Assembly (NCBI GenBank): GCA_003864495.1
Contig: ML133395.1
Location: 1,784,075-1,848,074 of the forward strand
Length of the DNA stretch: 64,000 nt
Direction: 5' to 3'
From: Nemopilema nomurai
Taxonomy: Eukaryota > Cnidaria > Scyphozoa > Rhizostomeae > Rhizostomatidae
Position 1 is the first letter of the stretch, and every line of letters begins with the position of its first letter. Positions 1-12,531 of this stretch are shown here, in pieces. The position numbers and the translations under genes are program-made. The notes beneath the pieces are model-generated. The model worked only from the letters and a program-made list of their open reading frames with translations, was not told the origin of the DNA and ran no database searches.

Positions 1-1157
1 AGTTATTCCCAGCAAGCCAAGAACTATTTCGAGACAAACTTGGCGATCAAATTTTCCGGCCGATTCTCCATCGGAATACTTTCGACGATCCAAATCAGTG
101 CTTTTTATTGATCATCTCTCATCGGAAATTTCAATTCACTTTCCAGAAAAAAATCTTGTCATTTTTGATGCTTTAAATGGCCTTCCATGTCACGTTGTCT
201 ATGATTAGAATTGGAAAGAAAAGTTGATGCTTTTAGGTGAATCTGTTTATTGGACGTGTAACTGCCGCTTGCTCTGTCAATGCTCCTCGATTTGAAAAGA
301 CATTGCCATTGGTTCATTTCACATATAATCATCCAGAACCCGAAAGAATTATAACCCTCGTGTCACAGATTTTGCCCATTTTTTCAGTTTGGTTACCCTG
401 TATTCCAGAGCTAAAAATATAAAGCCAAAAGAAAGATGAATTTTGGCTATTTTTGGGTCTTGCACCCGTTTTAGATTGAGAAAAGCATTTCTAAGTTTCT
501 GACACGCAGAGAAGAGCTATCACCCGCGGGTATTGCTTTTGTAATAGATGTTGTTAGAATAAAGATCGCTTATTAATTTTTTAAAATTTCCCAATCCCAT
601 TTGATTAATCATTGGTAATTTTAAATGGCATTTTTGACAGTGTCTTAGAATAATTCGTCCAAAGCAAATATTCATTCGTAACCTTATATACTTTACTCCT
701 ACGTCTATTATAATATAGTTGACCTATTTCCAATTCCTTCAATTTTCTCGCCTCCCTCATCCTTATCCTTTATTTAAGTAGTATTTTCCAATTTAGATTT
801 TGATTTTCCAATTACCACAAAAGAGTCGATTGTTAATAAATGATATTTAGCAAAAACCTGGTTTCTAACACTGGTATATGTCAGAGACGCCAATTTATGT
901 CACGCCCATATCGGTCAGGCAGCGTTACTAACAAAGGCATGCACTCAATAATTTGATCAAAGTAACTTCAGTCATGTTTCAAGTTGCTTTTTGCATTTTT
1001 TCAGTTTAAGCCACTCACACTATGTAAAGAAACAATTTTCCTTTGAATCGGTACAATTTAAAGCCTGCTGCTACATTTTACAATGATTACATTAATGATT
1101 TGTTTCTGCTGAATGAACGTCATTCTTGATAATGTAACTTTGCCTTTTTCTTTCAAG
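1..1157. other. no gene recognised (upstream or first intron of GINS4)
   Basis: AT-rich sequence before the first recognisable GINS4 exon. The family begins with an acidic stretch of about 30 residues ending in a helix that runs into the AWxNE motif. I looked for an exon like that, ending on a codon boundary before a donor, and found none. Either the first exon lies left of the window or it is too divergent to see by eye. The short reading frames here show no family resemblance. Confidence 0.5.
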
Positions 1158-1524
1158 GCATGGTTAAATGAGACATTTGCCCCTGAGTTGCTTCACTCCA
1201 AAGTTGAATTGGTGGAATGTCTTCTGGAGCAAATACAGGAAATGGTAATTTATAATTTTTTAAATAATTATAATTTTCTAAGAGGTAGCGACTGAAGCAT
1301 GGCTGGGGAAGATGCATTTTTGGAAAGGATCCGGATAGAGGTATTCTAGTCCTTGTGCCTATGCCGAAAAGCTGACGGCCTTGTGTCAAAGGTTACAAGG
1401 TTACCACGCTCAGGGCAAACAGCTTTGTGTCAATCCTCATTGGAGAGAGGTGAACATAACCAGGGAACTTTAACCATTTAAATCCACAGGCAAAGATAAA
1501 CTTAAATTTGTTTCATCCATCATC

Positions 1525-1576
<52 letters not shown>

Positions 1577-4500
1577 CTGTCATCACAAACTCTGTCAACT
1601 TTTCTTTGGACAGAATGTTGTATGGTCTTCCATCTTCGGTGCAACATTTAGGTTAACAATGGCCATGTCACCATTCATATTTGCTGTTTTGAATGATTCT
1701 GAATCTGGGCAATGGTTCTGATTCTTGGCAATGATGCTGCTCATTCTGACAGTCAACAACTTTGCTTCTCTCATGTGGTTAGGGTATTCAACTGATTGAT
1801 TCTACGACTTAGCACTTCCTAATATGAAGAGTAGTCACGATTCCAACCCGAATCTTGGACCTGACCTCACCATCTACCTTATCATCCAAGTCGAAGCCAT
1901 TTCTCCATGTTTCCTGCATTACCACTTTCGCTCTTCTGATGAATTGTGCCAAAAATGTAATTTTGCTTCTTGATACCTTGCTCGTCTTCAGGCGTTTTGA
2001 AAGTTGAAAATGTCACAGTGAAGGGGTCTCCTCTGTCCTAGTCTCTACTTTTAATGGATTGTTAAGAAATCTCTCTTCAATGCAGGTTTCTCGTGTGAGA
2101 GAACGTCCAAGCTGAATGAAGGTCCTAGAACTTGTTGAGTTGATTTTGTTTACATCAGCTCTACTTGTTGTGGATCTGGTTGACATATTGAAGATGAACT
2201 TGTTGTGGCTCAAAACACTCATCTTAAGGATAGGGTTCCTTTTACTGCTCTCATTCCAATAAGGCTGTGTAGTGACTCCTTTGCTCCGTGTTCTCTGCAC
2301 GTTAAACAAGACAACTTTGGCTCGGATCGTCCATAGAGGTTGAGCAACGCAGTCGGTAGAAACCCATCACAACTCGTTTCTACAGCTGCTTCAAATGCTT
2401 CGCTAAGCACCTGTTGCTGTTAGCAATGTGTTGACGATTCTCTCAATTGTTTTGCAATTGAACGTATGTGATAGCATGAAAAAGAATAATTAAAAGTACT
2501 TTATGAAGAATCGGCTTTAGCGTAATTGCTTTTATGAAAAACACACATTCCTGCGTCTTTTATTATGGTTGTTTATTCTATGTTTTCATTTAAGGATGAA
2601 AAGCTGAAAGCAACACCCAAAGGGGATATTGCTGCTTCATTGCAGATTATGGAGGTAATCTTCAAATTCATGGTTGTTATCATAGCTCTGTCACTTTGTG
2701 AAGTCTAAGCCTTCTAAGTTGGTACCTTTTTTGTGGGCCTTTCTCTGTTTGCCTTTGTATCTCTTGACTTGAAAAAGATGATTATGCGAGATTTATTAGA
2801 TCTTAATCTTAGATTGTCTGTAGGTTTTTAGATTAGAAATTAAATTAAAGAAATTCAGTCTTTTATTGTTAATGTAAATTGACGATCCAGCCCTATTCGC
2901 TATTTCCCCAGCTACATTATAGGGCCACTACCTAATATTTCAAGCAGCTCTACACACCTTTTAACTTGATTTATTTTTTACCATTACAACAACAGCGTGC
3001 TTATTGCTTTTCTTTAAACTACTGTTGCAGCTTGAACGCGTGAAATATATCATGAGTAGTTACCTGAGAAGAAGAATTGAAAAGGTTAGCCTTTGATGTC
3101 TGTCTTCAATGTATAATATTTTATTCATTTAATAATGGTTACTTTGTCTGAATTCTGCTTTTGATGTTGAAATGACACAGAGTTCGAACGGTAGCCTAAA
3201 ATAGCGTTGGAATTTATTGTAGAGTTTACATTATTGATTTAATTATTTATTGTTATAATTTTTATTATCGATTGATAATGATATTAATTTAAGATTATTA
3301 AAACTTAATTTAATATCCTGCCCTGGACACTACTTCTGCATGGGCAACTCCACCTTAATGACACCGAGTACTTAATGTCAGTATTTTCCATTAGCTTGGA
3401 GGTTATTTTGATTGAATAATGTCATGATATATATTATAAATTATTTGTAAAATCATAGATTATTTGTAGATCGATGACATTTAAATTTGACCGTATTATT
3501 TTTACAATGCGAGTAGCTTATTTTTCTAATAAAACCGACAGCTATTGTCATTTGGCTCCAATGGTCATCACCAACTTCTTTTAACCATCTTGAGTAATCA
3601 CTTGATTGAACTGTAGTAAACTCTCAACCGCATCCGATTCTTATTTTAATTACTATGTTATAATTGCAAACTTCAATTTACCAAAAGTATAGCAACAGTT
3701 CAAAATAATTCAATCGAGTTTCAAACAGGTAGAAAATTCTGTTTTGAAGAAACTGGTGGCATCTACTGTGGTCTAATAACGAAAAACTCAGTATACCCTT
3801 TTCTAAAATAGTATTATTTAGGCCCTTCCGTATATCGTGCAGTTATTTTCTTCACGAAAGACTCAGTATACCCTTTTCTAAAATAGTATTATTTAGGCCC
3901 TTCCGTATATCAGCCCAGTTTGCCGTGGTATACCCAAAACATAGACCATGTCATTCCATTTCAAATGTTATCCAGTAAGTTTGATCACGATGTCATCTTC
4001 ACGCACTGTAATTGAAGTTAAGAGAGCCAACGATGTCATCTTCTTTTTCACTCACTACCCAGGACCGGTTCATTCCCTTTTGCCTCTTTTAGATTGAGCA
4101 ATTTACTCTGCATATTCTTGAAGAAGAGGCTGGCAAAGGTGTGGGCCAGCCAAGCAAATTGTCGCCCGAGGAGCTCAGATATGCGAAGGAGTGAGTAGGC
4201 CATTTGCTTGAGCTGCACAGGTTATCTTAACTACATGTTAACCATAGTGCGATAGCATCCATGGGTAACCACAGTCACTGTATAGGCCCATTAGGAAGAT
4301 CTTTTGCTTGTTCCTAGTTTAAAAGTAACCCAGTGGGACATTGACCGGTTCAGAGCATAGTTTTAGAAATTCAAGTGACTCTTTCTGCCTCTTGGTGGAA
4401 ATAAAAATTAAAAATTAATTAGATAAAAATTGATAAAAAAATTGATAAAAATTCTATATTCTAGCGGTTGATTTTTAAGCAAAGGTTTGCAGTTTTTTGC

Positions 4501-7500
4501 AACTGTTTTATCTTGATCGGTGCTTTATTGATCAAGCGGTAAGTTTGGTGATAATTTGGTACCTTCAGTCAAGTTGAGTAGGTTAGTCAGTGAATGATGT
4601 AGGTTATGAAACTTGTTGAACTTGCATAATCTGTTAGCTACCAGTCTGTTTGACGTAAAGTGACAGCTGCTGACACGTGACTTCTTTTATATATGTCTTT
4701 TCACACAATGTCTTTAGATACAAAAAATATCCAACATGTTTTCTTGTAATCAACTAAATTCCAGAATTGATCAATGTATTTAAAAGCAAGTCTGTTGCCC
4801 GGCCAATATCAGTCAAGACCTGCAGAATTGCTCCTTCGGCAAACTGGATTAATTTTAATCTTTTGGGATACTCTTGTATACTTTCCGGATTTGTTTCTTT
4901 TTGTCACTTATCTCCAGCACTTCCACCTTTTACAGATTTGCAGACAACATGGAAGCGTTATTTAACTCGCTTGCCTTGCGACACATGCCCGCCAACATGC
5001 AAAATGTTGATCGTAAAAAAGGTGACATTATCAACATTTTTCTTTTGTTAAACGTCACGTTTTATCCAACTGTTGACACGTCTAAAGGGTTTGAAGACTG
5101 TAAGCCGATGACATCCAGTCAATACGCTTAGAAAAGCATTTTTATCTCCTAAGCTGTGTAGCCAGATGCGATATTAATGTGGTCGATAAAGGCTGCGGAA
5201 GAGCTTTCTGTAGCCTGTGTGACTGTGGAGGAGCTCCTCAGTTGTCTTGGCTAAGGAACGTTTTTGTTTAAGATGTCTTTGTGATGGTGACTTTTCAGAG
5301 CTTTTTTATTTTTCACGTGACATTCTAATCAACTAGGAAAGTACAACCAAATGTCGACGACTTTGTGGCATTTGGTTTATTATTCACAGTTTAATTGACC
5401 TTTCATTAAACGATATCCCTTGTTTGGTAGTGCTGTAACACTTTTCCCTGTTTGGTTTTTATCTCTGCAAATAACGCCGAGGTGCATTTGATCTGACACT
5501 TTGAATTTCCTCCTGCGAGCCGATTCATCGAGAAACAGACCGTTCGTAGAATTGTGGAGTTATCCATCTTTTTCGCGGCTTTCGTGCAATAAGCAGATCG
5601 AATGAAAGTACTAAAAGTAGCCACAATTTATTGATCTGAACTAATCTAATCAGTTGACTGGTCAGTTTACTTCCGCAATCCAAGGCTTATCCTGATTTGT
5701 GAGATTTGTTGCCATTAGTGACAATTTAATACACGATATGGAAAAACCAGACGATCTCTGAAAAGCAAGATACAGAATAATGAGAAATACACGTACAGGG
5801 TCTACTTTTCGATTTTGAGCCTAAAGTTACCAACAGATGTTTTAAAATGAGAGACATTGCCCGCCCTTTTTGGCAAATGTTTTGTATATTGTCAGCGACT
5901 GTATGCAAAGCCAAGAAGATAGCTCTTATCAGGCTTGCAAGCTTGTGATTGGAAATAGTTTCGATTTGTTGTCATGCTTTAATCTTGGAAGTGGCTAGAA
6001 TAAAGCAAAGGTGCAAACTGTATAATATAAACGCTCTTGATTTTGATCGCGTCGATCTTGAATTTGTGTCAACGTAAAGACCAAACAGTAATGCAGTTGC
6101 TGTCAATCTTTGCAGCTGCTTCAAGAATTAATGTGGTTTTTCGCTAAAGATTCTCTGATATGTCTAAACGACAGAAATCCTTAGTTTGTGTAATAGGTAA
6201 CGTTAAGAAATCGATTCTCTCCCTCTGATCACCATAAGTTTCGGCAAACCAGCTTGAAGTCGTATCAGCTGATCATTCTAAACATCGCATTAGAAAGTTC
6301 GAAACTGTCCCAAATCTTTGTGGCCGGATCTTTTAATATCAGACAGTGTACAAAAGCGTGTATAATGCATTCAGTCATAACAGTATTGCTAAACATTTAT
6401 CAGATGTGGGATTGAAAAGATTAGTCTGAGCCGGTTTTAATCGAGTTGTTTTGTTGGATTCTCCACCCATCGCTACATCTATTAAACAGACCGTTTGTGA
6501 GTGAAACATAACTAGTGAAGTTCTAAGACCATTTCTTGGACCAATTGGGTTCGTTTAGGTGAACAGAAGCAAAGACTATTAGTTCATGATTCCCAGATTT
6601 TGGTGCCTTTCTATTCTGGCTAGAAATCTGGATATTCTGTTAAATTCGTTGTCAGGCGATTGCAAGCTAATTCCGTTAAAGCCAGTTAATTCGAAGAGCT
6701 GAAGAGGCTCTACCTGGGAGAAGTTTATTCAGAGCTATCCAGCATGTGTTACCAATATCGATAGAAAATACACCTTTGTTTGTATGGCTTTAGCAGAATG
6801 CACGTTGATGCTAATTGCTAGGCCGAATTGTCAGCAATAAGAAGACAAATGGGTTCAAATGGTGTGTGACAACGTGTCTCAAGCTTGTTGGGGCTGTGAG
6901 CCAACTTGCACCACGTAAATAGTTGTGCCAGAGAGTGAGCCTAAGGGTGTCTGTTATCTGTGCAAACATACTCAACTGCCAGTCTCTGTTGTTTGTACTC
7001 TTTGGCTTATTCTTGCCTCGTGAATGTGGTTTATTACAAATGTAATAGACCAGCCTTGTTCGCAAGATTGAATGCCTGGGCAATTGAATTTTAGATTTTA
7101 GTTTTTTCTTTGTCGTAATGCTAAATTGTATGCTAAACTAAATATTGTTGGCAACAAAATGTAATTAATAATTAGTAATAATAATAATAAGCCAACAATA
7201 ATTAGTAGCATAATGTGAGCCAAGTGGTTTTTTCATATAAGATGAAATTGCAGATTTCAGAATTATCTTCTCGTATAGCACTTCGTCTTTTCAGTATGAC
7301 CCCCATTTGAAGCCCTCTGATCCCCTTTTCAGTTACAAGACCAAACATGAACAGTCATGTCTTCCTGTCAGTGACCGAAAACCAAGACCAAGTTCAAGTG
7401 GATCCCGAGTAGGTGTGATGTTTCCATTTTGTCACTTCTTGCTTCCTTTCATAGCCGTTGCTGGAGCAAGAACCAGCTCTGCTCTGACTTGCTTTATGAT

Positions 7501-9423
7501 CGGCTTTTCAAGAGCTGTCTAGCCAAGAGTACACATAAAAAACAAAGATGTGTTCATCTCAAATGTTCATTCTGCCTAGACGTGACGTGTTTTGGCTGAT
7601 CCTCTGTTTTTCAGTTAGTTTGATTTGTACAGGTAGTTATTATCTCAAAGATGATCTCTGACTGTTTCATCTTTTCACTGTTCAATCTAGTTTAACATGA
7701 CAATCTCCACTTTTGGAACACTCTATCATTCTCTTCTGGGTGTTGATGTGATTGTGCTAACTAACCCAAGAAATTCCGAACTAGAAATTGCTTCTTAAGT
7801 GGTGAAGTAAATTTTCGGTAATTGATTGTTTAAAATAAACCATTTAATAATTGCATATTTCAACTGAAAATTCGATTGAATTATTGCCTAAGATTCCCAA
7901 TTAAACCGAAAATTCAATTCAAGTTTTTCAACTTTCAAGTTTGTAAACACGTGAATACAGGCGGCATTTCGGTATATAAACGGCGCCAAATTTTGTTTCA
8001 TCGGCGATTCTCTTCGTTCAAAAAGTGCAATAAAATGACTGCGTAGTTCGATTGAAATTCGATTTTATGATTACGTAAGATTCCAAATTAAATTGAAAAT
8101 TCCATTGAATGATTGCGTAGTTCGATTATTAATTCCATTGAATGATTGCATAAGATTCCAAACCAAGTTTTAAATCCTATCAGGGAGGGATCCTATCCTA
8201 TTAGCTGTTATAACAAAAAGCATCTCACACGGTGGCGATGTGCTTCTTTATTGGATTGCTCTGCACGAGAGACAATGGCGTTATACAAAGATGATGATTA
8301 TGAACACAGGATGTTGCAATATTGCATAAAGCAATTACGCAATAGCTTGTTTGCATGTCAAGATAATGAGAAAATGTTTGGCATTTGGGCTGTCATTTCA
8401 CAAATTGGTCTGTAGCTTATCTGGAACAAATATTATTAACCAACAGGCAATAAAACATTATAATTGGAAGTGCCACAGATCCTTGTAGTGATCCTTGTAG
8501 AACGCCAATCTTTGTTTCTTTTGTTCTGCTCCCTCCAAAGATTGCAGCCGCGCTTCAACGGTGCCTAGGCCAATCGTTTCCATACTTTTGTCCCCTCCAG
8601 CTTTCAGAGATCGCAAGAGAATCCGCCAACCATGTATATTTAGTTTCGTTCCACATCTTCACTATAGTCATGATAATTATCTCCTTCACATTCACGACGA
8701 CGTATCCAACCTCTCTTGCTCGTTGTTGATTGCCTCGTTGCTGTGCTGCCTCGTTTCTCCTTTGCTTTATCTGCTTCCGATCATTAAAGAATATCCCATT
8801 TGCGGCGGTTATGGACAGAAATGAATTCGCATTTTTTTGGAAGAATAAATATACCTGTAGAATGTGAATGAGTCATTAGAATTCTGTGCATGACATTGCC
8901 GCAAGTGCGTTTAATTGCTTGCACATGTAATAATGAAGGAAGCCATCATACGCCATGCCTTTTATGGAGTAATTACGATAGGCGGAAGCGATGGGTTTTG
9001 CTAATGATGCATGGGAAAATTGGGTAGATTTCAATCAACGTGGTGTATTGTCGTTTAATCACTGGCTACAGGAAAAAGGTTGATATTTCGTAAGGGACAT
9101 AAACCAAGATACCAAACAGTTTTGTTGCATGCGTCGACGTTGTTTTGTGTGTCGGAGTCTCGCATTATTCTTTGTAGTTCCTGTGAAAAACTCTTTTTAT
9201 AAGGCCAGTCAATGCCTTGGTACGAATCGCCACTTACAAAGGTTTTCTGGTACCGAAACGAGACTAAACAAAAGTAGGCTAAAGGCTGCGCAGGTAGTTG
9301 CTAACATGTTGTTGTTTGTCCTTTAGGGAGGAGCCATTTGATCTTGAAGAGGGAACCCAGCATATAATGCGGTATGGTCCGGTTGCACCACTGGTCAACT
9401 CCAATGCTGTGAAGCTCATATAA
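1158..9423 (+). CDS. GINS4: GINS complex subunit SLD5 (GINS4), 5' end missing
   Basis: SLD5 is one of the four GINS subunits of the CMG replicative helicase (Cdc45-MCM-GINS) in the nucleus. Seven exons read through in phase: 1158-1244, 2595-2654, 3031-3084, 4093-4190, 4936-5021, 7333-7408 and 9327-9423 (stop TAA). They give 185 codons. Seen in order: AWLNETFAPELLHSK (family N-terminal helix), LERVKYIMSSYLRRRIEKIE (core helix), LSPEELRYAKEFADN, LRHMPANMQNVD, NMNSHVFLSV and the C-terminal beta domain ending GTQHIMRY..VAPLV..NAVKLI. The known family is about 223 residues, so only an N-terminal exon of about 30 residues is missing. It should end in phase 0 before 1158. All six introns are GT-AG. 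Introns 1 and 5 carry repeats. Identity is from recalled family sequence and is strong across all exons. Confidence 0.93.
1514..1577. repeat. (CAT)n microsatellite
   Basis: Near-perfect CAT/ATC trinucleotide run of about 20 units with one CAC interruption, in the first visible intron of GINS4. Confidence 0.95.
2282..2390 (-). repeat. dispersed repeat copy, probable retroelement remnant
   Basis: The stretch from GTTCTCTGCACGTTAAACAA through GACAAC, CGTCCATAGAGGTTGAGCA and CAGTCG to AACCCAT matches, with scattered changes, a second copy at 50857-50960 in the KCMF1 gene. Read on the minus strand, both encode the shared string TALLN.YG.S followed by CRE. This suggests decayed protein-coding retroelement sequence, but I cannot name the family. 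Confidence 0.5.
3786..3911. repeat. 51-bp direct duplication, period 75
   Basis: Units at 3786-3836 and 3861-3911 are identical over 51 bases (from ACTCAGTATACCC to CCGTATATC), separated by 24 bases. They lie in the GINS4 intron between 3084 and 4093. Perfect identity implies a recent duplication. Confidence 0.9.
5022..7332 (+). other. GINS4 intron 5, no further gene seen
   Basis: A 2.3-kb GT-AG intron between the exon ending NVDRKK and the exon beginning TRPNMNSH. No domain-bearing reading frame and no obvious complete transposon were recognised on either strand. Confidence 0.6.
7805..8170. repeat. degenerate internal tandem-repeat tract in GINS4 intron 6
   Basis: A unit of about 42 bp recurs, imperfectly, around 7870-7912, 8059-8100 and 8101-8165. 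It has the form ATTGAATGATTGCGTAAGAT, then TCCAAATTAAATTGAAAATTC. Between the copies lies GGTATATAAACGGCGCC (about 7970-7986), a TATA-box-like string. It could be a decayed small transposable element carrying its own promoter, or simply a local repeat. Confidence 0.5.
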
Positions 9424-9607
9424 CGCAGAAAGACCGCAGAAGAACGCAGAAGACCGCAGCGAACCCCGACTTCGAAGCTTCGGTCTAGCGATAGTGATCA
9501 AGAGAACGATTCAGTTCCCTCATGATAGCGCGGAGCAGCCGAACCGTATTCCTTTCTCACCTGAAGACTTTTTTCGACCCTGAATGCGAGTATCGGTTAA
9601 TGTCCAA

Positions 9608-9613
9608 AATAAA
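9608..9613 (+). promoter_or_regulatory. poly(A) signal of GINS4
   Basis: AATAAA, 185 bases after the GINS4 stop codon and the first such hexamer downstream of it. Placement is plausible but not proven. Confidence 0.5.
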
Positions 9614-10837
9614 TAGCTAATTACAGATCGAGAACCATGTGACAGACTGGGAGAAAGAGCGTGTGTTGTTGTGTTGTAACAAATCAGCGCCCTCATAGCC
9701 TCTAATAGAATTTTAAAAAAAAAGAGAAGTGAGACGAGAAGTGAAAAGTAGAACTCTCTCTGCCTACAATGAGATTTTTCATAGAAATGCAGACAGACTC
9801 CAAAACCCCTAGATGCAAATACGAGCTAGCTTGTCCAATATGAAGATTGCTGTCCCGTTTGGTGCTATCTGGATTCTTTAAAAGATGCAGCCCTTTTGCC
9901 AAATCACATTTAATTTGGGCATTAGATGTTTCGCAATCTCAAGGTGGCTGTTATATTTCTACAATGGTTTGATTCCTTAGGTTTTATCGGACGAAAAGTA
10001 CTAAAGGGTGCAAAAATTATGGTTCCGCTGTCCCGCGCTGTTCTGAGATTCATCAGTAAAAAGCACGCATTTGTATTCACTAGATGGGCCTAAATATGAT
10101 AATGGCATTTAGCGCGTAACCAGAACCGCGATCAAATAGAACAGACATTCAAGATCTCAAACTGGTTTACTGTGGGGAAATAGACTTTGCTACCTGCATA
10201 CATCCAGCCACGGCCTAAATTATATAACCGTGTAATTGGCCCCCAGATAAGCTTCGCTCTCAACCAACACAAGATTACCACTGCAACCACTTGTATTTAG
10301 GACTGCTCTAATTATTTGTCTAAGATTCACGTTGTCAATTTTGGAAGTCTCTGGAAGGCTAGTCCAATTTCAATCCCATACTCGTACTCTCTAGGACCTT
10401 ACACTTACGATGGTTTGTGACTCTAGGTCCAGTGCGTGCTGCAAATCAGGCAAGGACGGAGATGGATAACCTTCCAAGAATGTTCGTCATGTAGGAAGCC
10501 ACGATGTGGTGATTTGAAAATGAATGCGATTCTGAAATAATGTAATAGAACGCGAAGCTAGAAAGCCTTGAATTCGTGTAAACTAGCTTTCATTTAATTG
10601 CTACGTTCCTCTATAGGCTGTTTATTTCTATTCCGATGAAACGAACTTTATTAAACATCTTTATGTAAACTGATATGTTATGGTAACTGATAATTTTTGT
10701 CATCAAATTCTTCCGCCTCTTTTTTGCTTTTAGAAGTTAATTTTTTCACAATTTAGATATCGAAAGGAAAGCATGGTCCTTCCCCATCATGCAACACTCA
10801 GAGCTCTGAAGAGTGTTCTATGAAAAGAAACTGGCAG

Positions 10838-10942
10838 TGCCTGTCTGACTGTCTGTGTGTTTGTCTGTTTGTGTGTCTGTCTGTGTGTCTGTCTGTGTGT
10901 CTGTCTGTGTCTGTCTGTGTGTCTGTCTGTGTGTCTGTCTAT
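10838..10942. repeat. (TGTCTGTG)n simple repeat
   Basis: Alternating CTGT and GTGT units over about 100 bases. They produce a spurious Cys/Leu/Val-rich reading frame. Confidence 0.9.
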
Positions 10943-12319
10943 CTGTTATTTAGCTTCCCTTTTTGTGCTGCAGTACACCAAATGGATTCCGTTTTGCTGT
11001 TGAACGTGACATTGAGCATGCAAAGCATCTTGCCCCTAGGGCGCCTCAAGCAGATGGCCAAACGGCCTAATCTTCGTATGACCCAGCTCGCTTTACGCCA
11101 GCCTTCTCACGTGAGGTTCGTTTCCGTTGATTTTGCACATATCACGGCTGATTCCGCTCGTCCAGCTGCTAGGATGCGGCCGTTTTCCCAAATCTTTCTT
11201 CTCACGAAAGTATTCGTGGTGGATTTCGGTGTCGAGGAATGAACACGTCTTTGCTGTGCTGCACGTGCGTGCGTGTCCCTTGGGCTTTCGATAGGCCGCA
11301 AAGCGAAGGTTTTATGGTACCCAGACAAGGCATCTGTTGCCACTACAATCATATAACGTTGCGGAATAAACAACCTTTAATTGAAAGTAGCAGGGGCAAC
11401 AATCTTATTTTCTTGACAAGTTCAGAAGAGTTAGCCTTGATCTAGCGTTTCGTGTTCGTTTAGGAGAGTTTACTATCTTATTAAGTCTATCAATAATTTT
11501 ATCTTCTCAGACTTCTGTTTACAATCATCTTTCTTTCCTCTTCTCTGGCACTTTCCCTAATTATCTTATTCCAGTCGATAAGTTGACTATTTTTCTTCTA
11601 CGCCTCCTCCGCACGTTCCGCGTTAGCCTATGCTCGAAAGGAGCCTGAGCCCGAGCGTCCTAGTAGCACCAATCCACCGGCCTACGATTCATTTTAATTA
11701 AACTAGAGCATTATTATCGCAAGCCTCCGTCGCTAATGCCCACGATGACACTGTCTTGAGGTTGAAAAGAGCTCCTATATTATTTGCGCGGTCTTGTTTC
11801 TTCCATAGCAGCTTCAGCCGAAAATTGGTCATTGCTGTATTTTTGGCACTAAGGGAAAGGAAGAACCACGAGCTTTTATCGCCATATTGACCCTCGAATG
11901 AGGTCTTGAGGGCAATCTATAGCGGTTTCACTAGACGAAATTCCGACAACAACTTATAATTGCTTACAACAGATCTTTCCAACTGCATGTTCAAAGAGAC
12001 GATGGAATGATTGCGTGACCATAGCATGTGTCTTACACCAAGTGGTGTATTGCTTTTGTTTTTCGCAATTAAAGAGTTGCGTGACCTTCTCATCCCAGAT
12101 TAATGCTGAGCATTGACGTCATTTGGTTGGGAATTTCATTTCTGTTTCGGCTCTTTCCTTAATATGGGTTTGTTGTTGTTGAGAACGCGAACACATGCGC
12201 TCGAGCAAACAATTCAATCGATGATCTCTTATGATAGACTAGATCATGTTTTGGGCTGTTTCGGTTGTGCACATTTAGTCTAGTTTCTCGACAAACTTTC
12301 CCCAGTCAATAATCTTTAA

Positions 12320-12531
12320 AGGCATTGAGTCATGATAAATTGAAAGCGTATACCCAAATTGCAAAAATTGCTGAGTCATTATGATAGCTCCGTTAATCTG
12401 ATTGGCTGTCAAGCAAACTGCACACATGATGTTTTAACCTCGCAGTTGATGTCTGATCACATGAAAGTCGATATCACATGAAAACAGACAACAGCTCGTG
12501 GAAAACCGCTGTTTACCATGACTCAATGCCT
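12320..12531. mobile_element. TTAA-flanked MITE, copy 1 (212 bp)
   Basis: The left end reads AGGCATTGAGTCATG after TTAA (12316-12319). The right end reads CATGACTCAATGCCT before TTAA (12532-12535). The two ends are exact inverted complements over 15 bases, with similarity continuing inward (GATAAA against GGTAAA). A precise TTAA duplication at both sides is the hallmark of piggyBac-type transposition. There is no coding capacity, so it would be non-autonomous. A second copy at 32771-32934 shares both ends and internal blocks such as GATCACATGAAA. Confidence 0.8.

Noticed and set aside
10820..11242. 140-codon plus-strand frame
   Set aside because: The first third is translated TGTC/TGTG simple repeat and the remainder has no recognisable domain.
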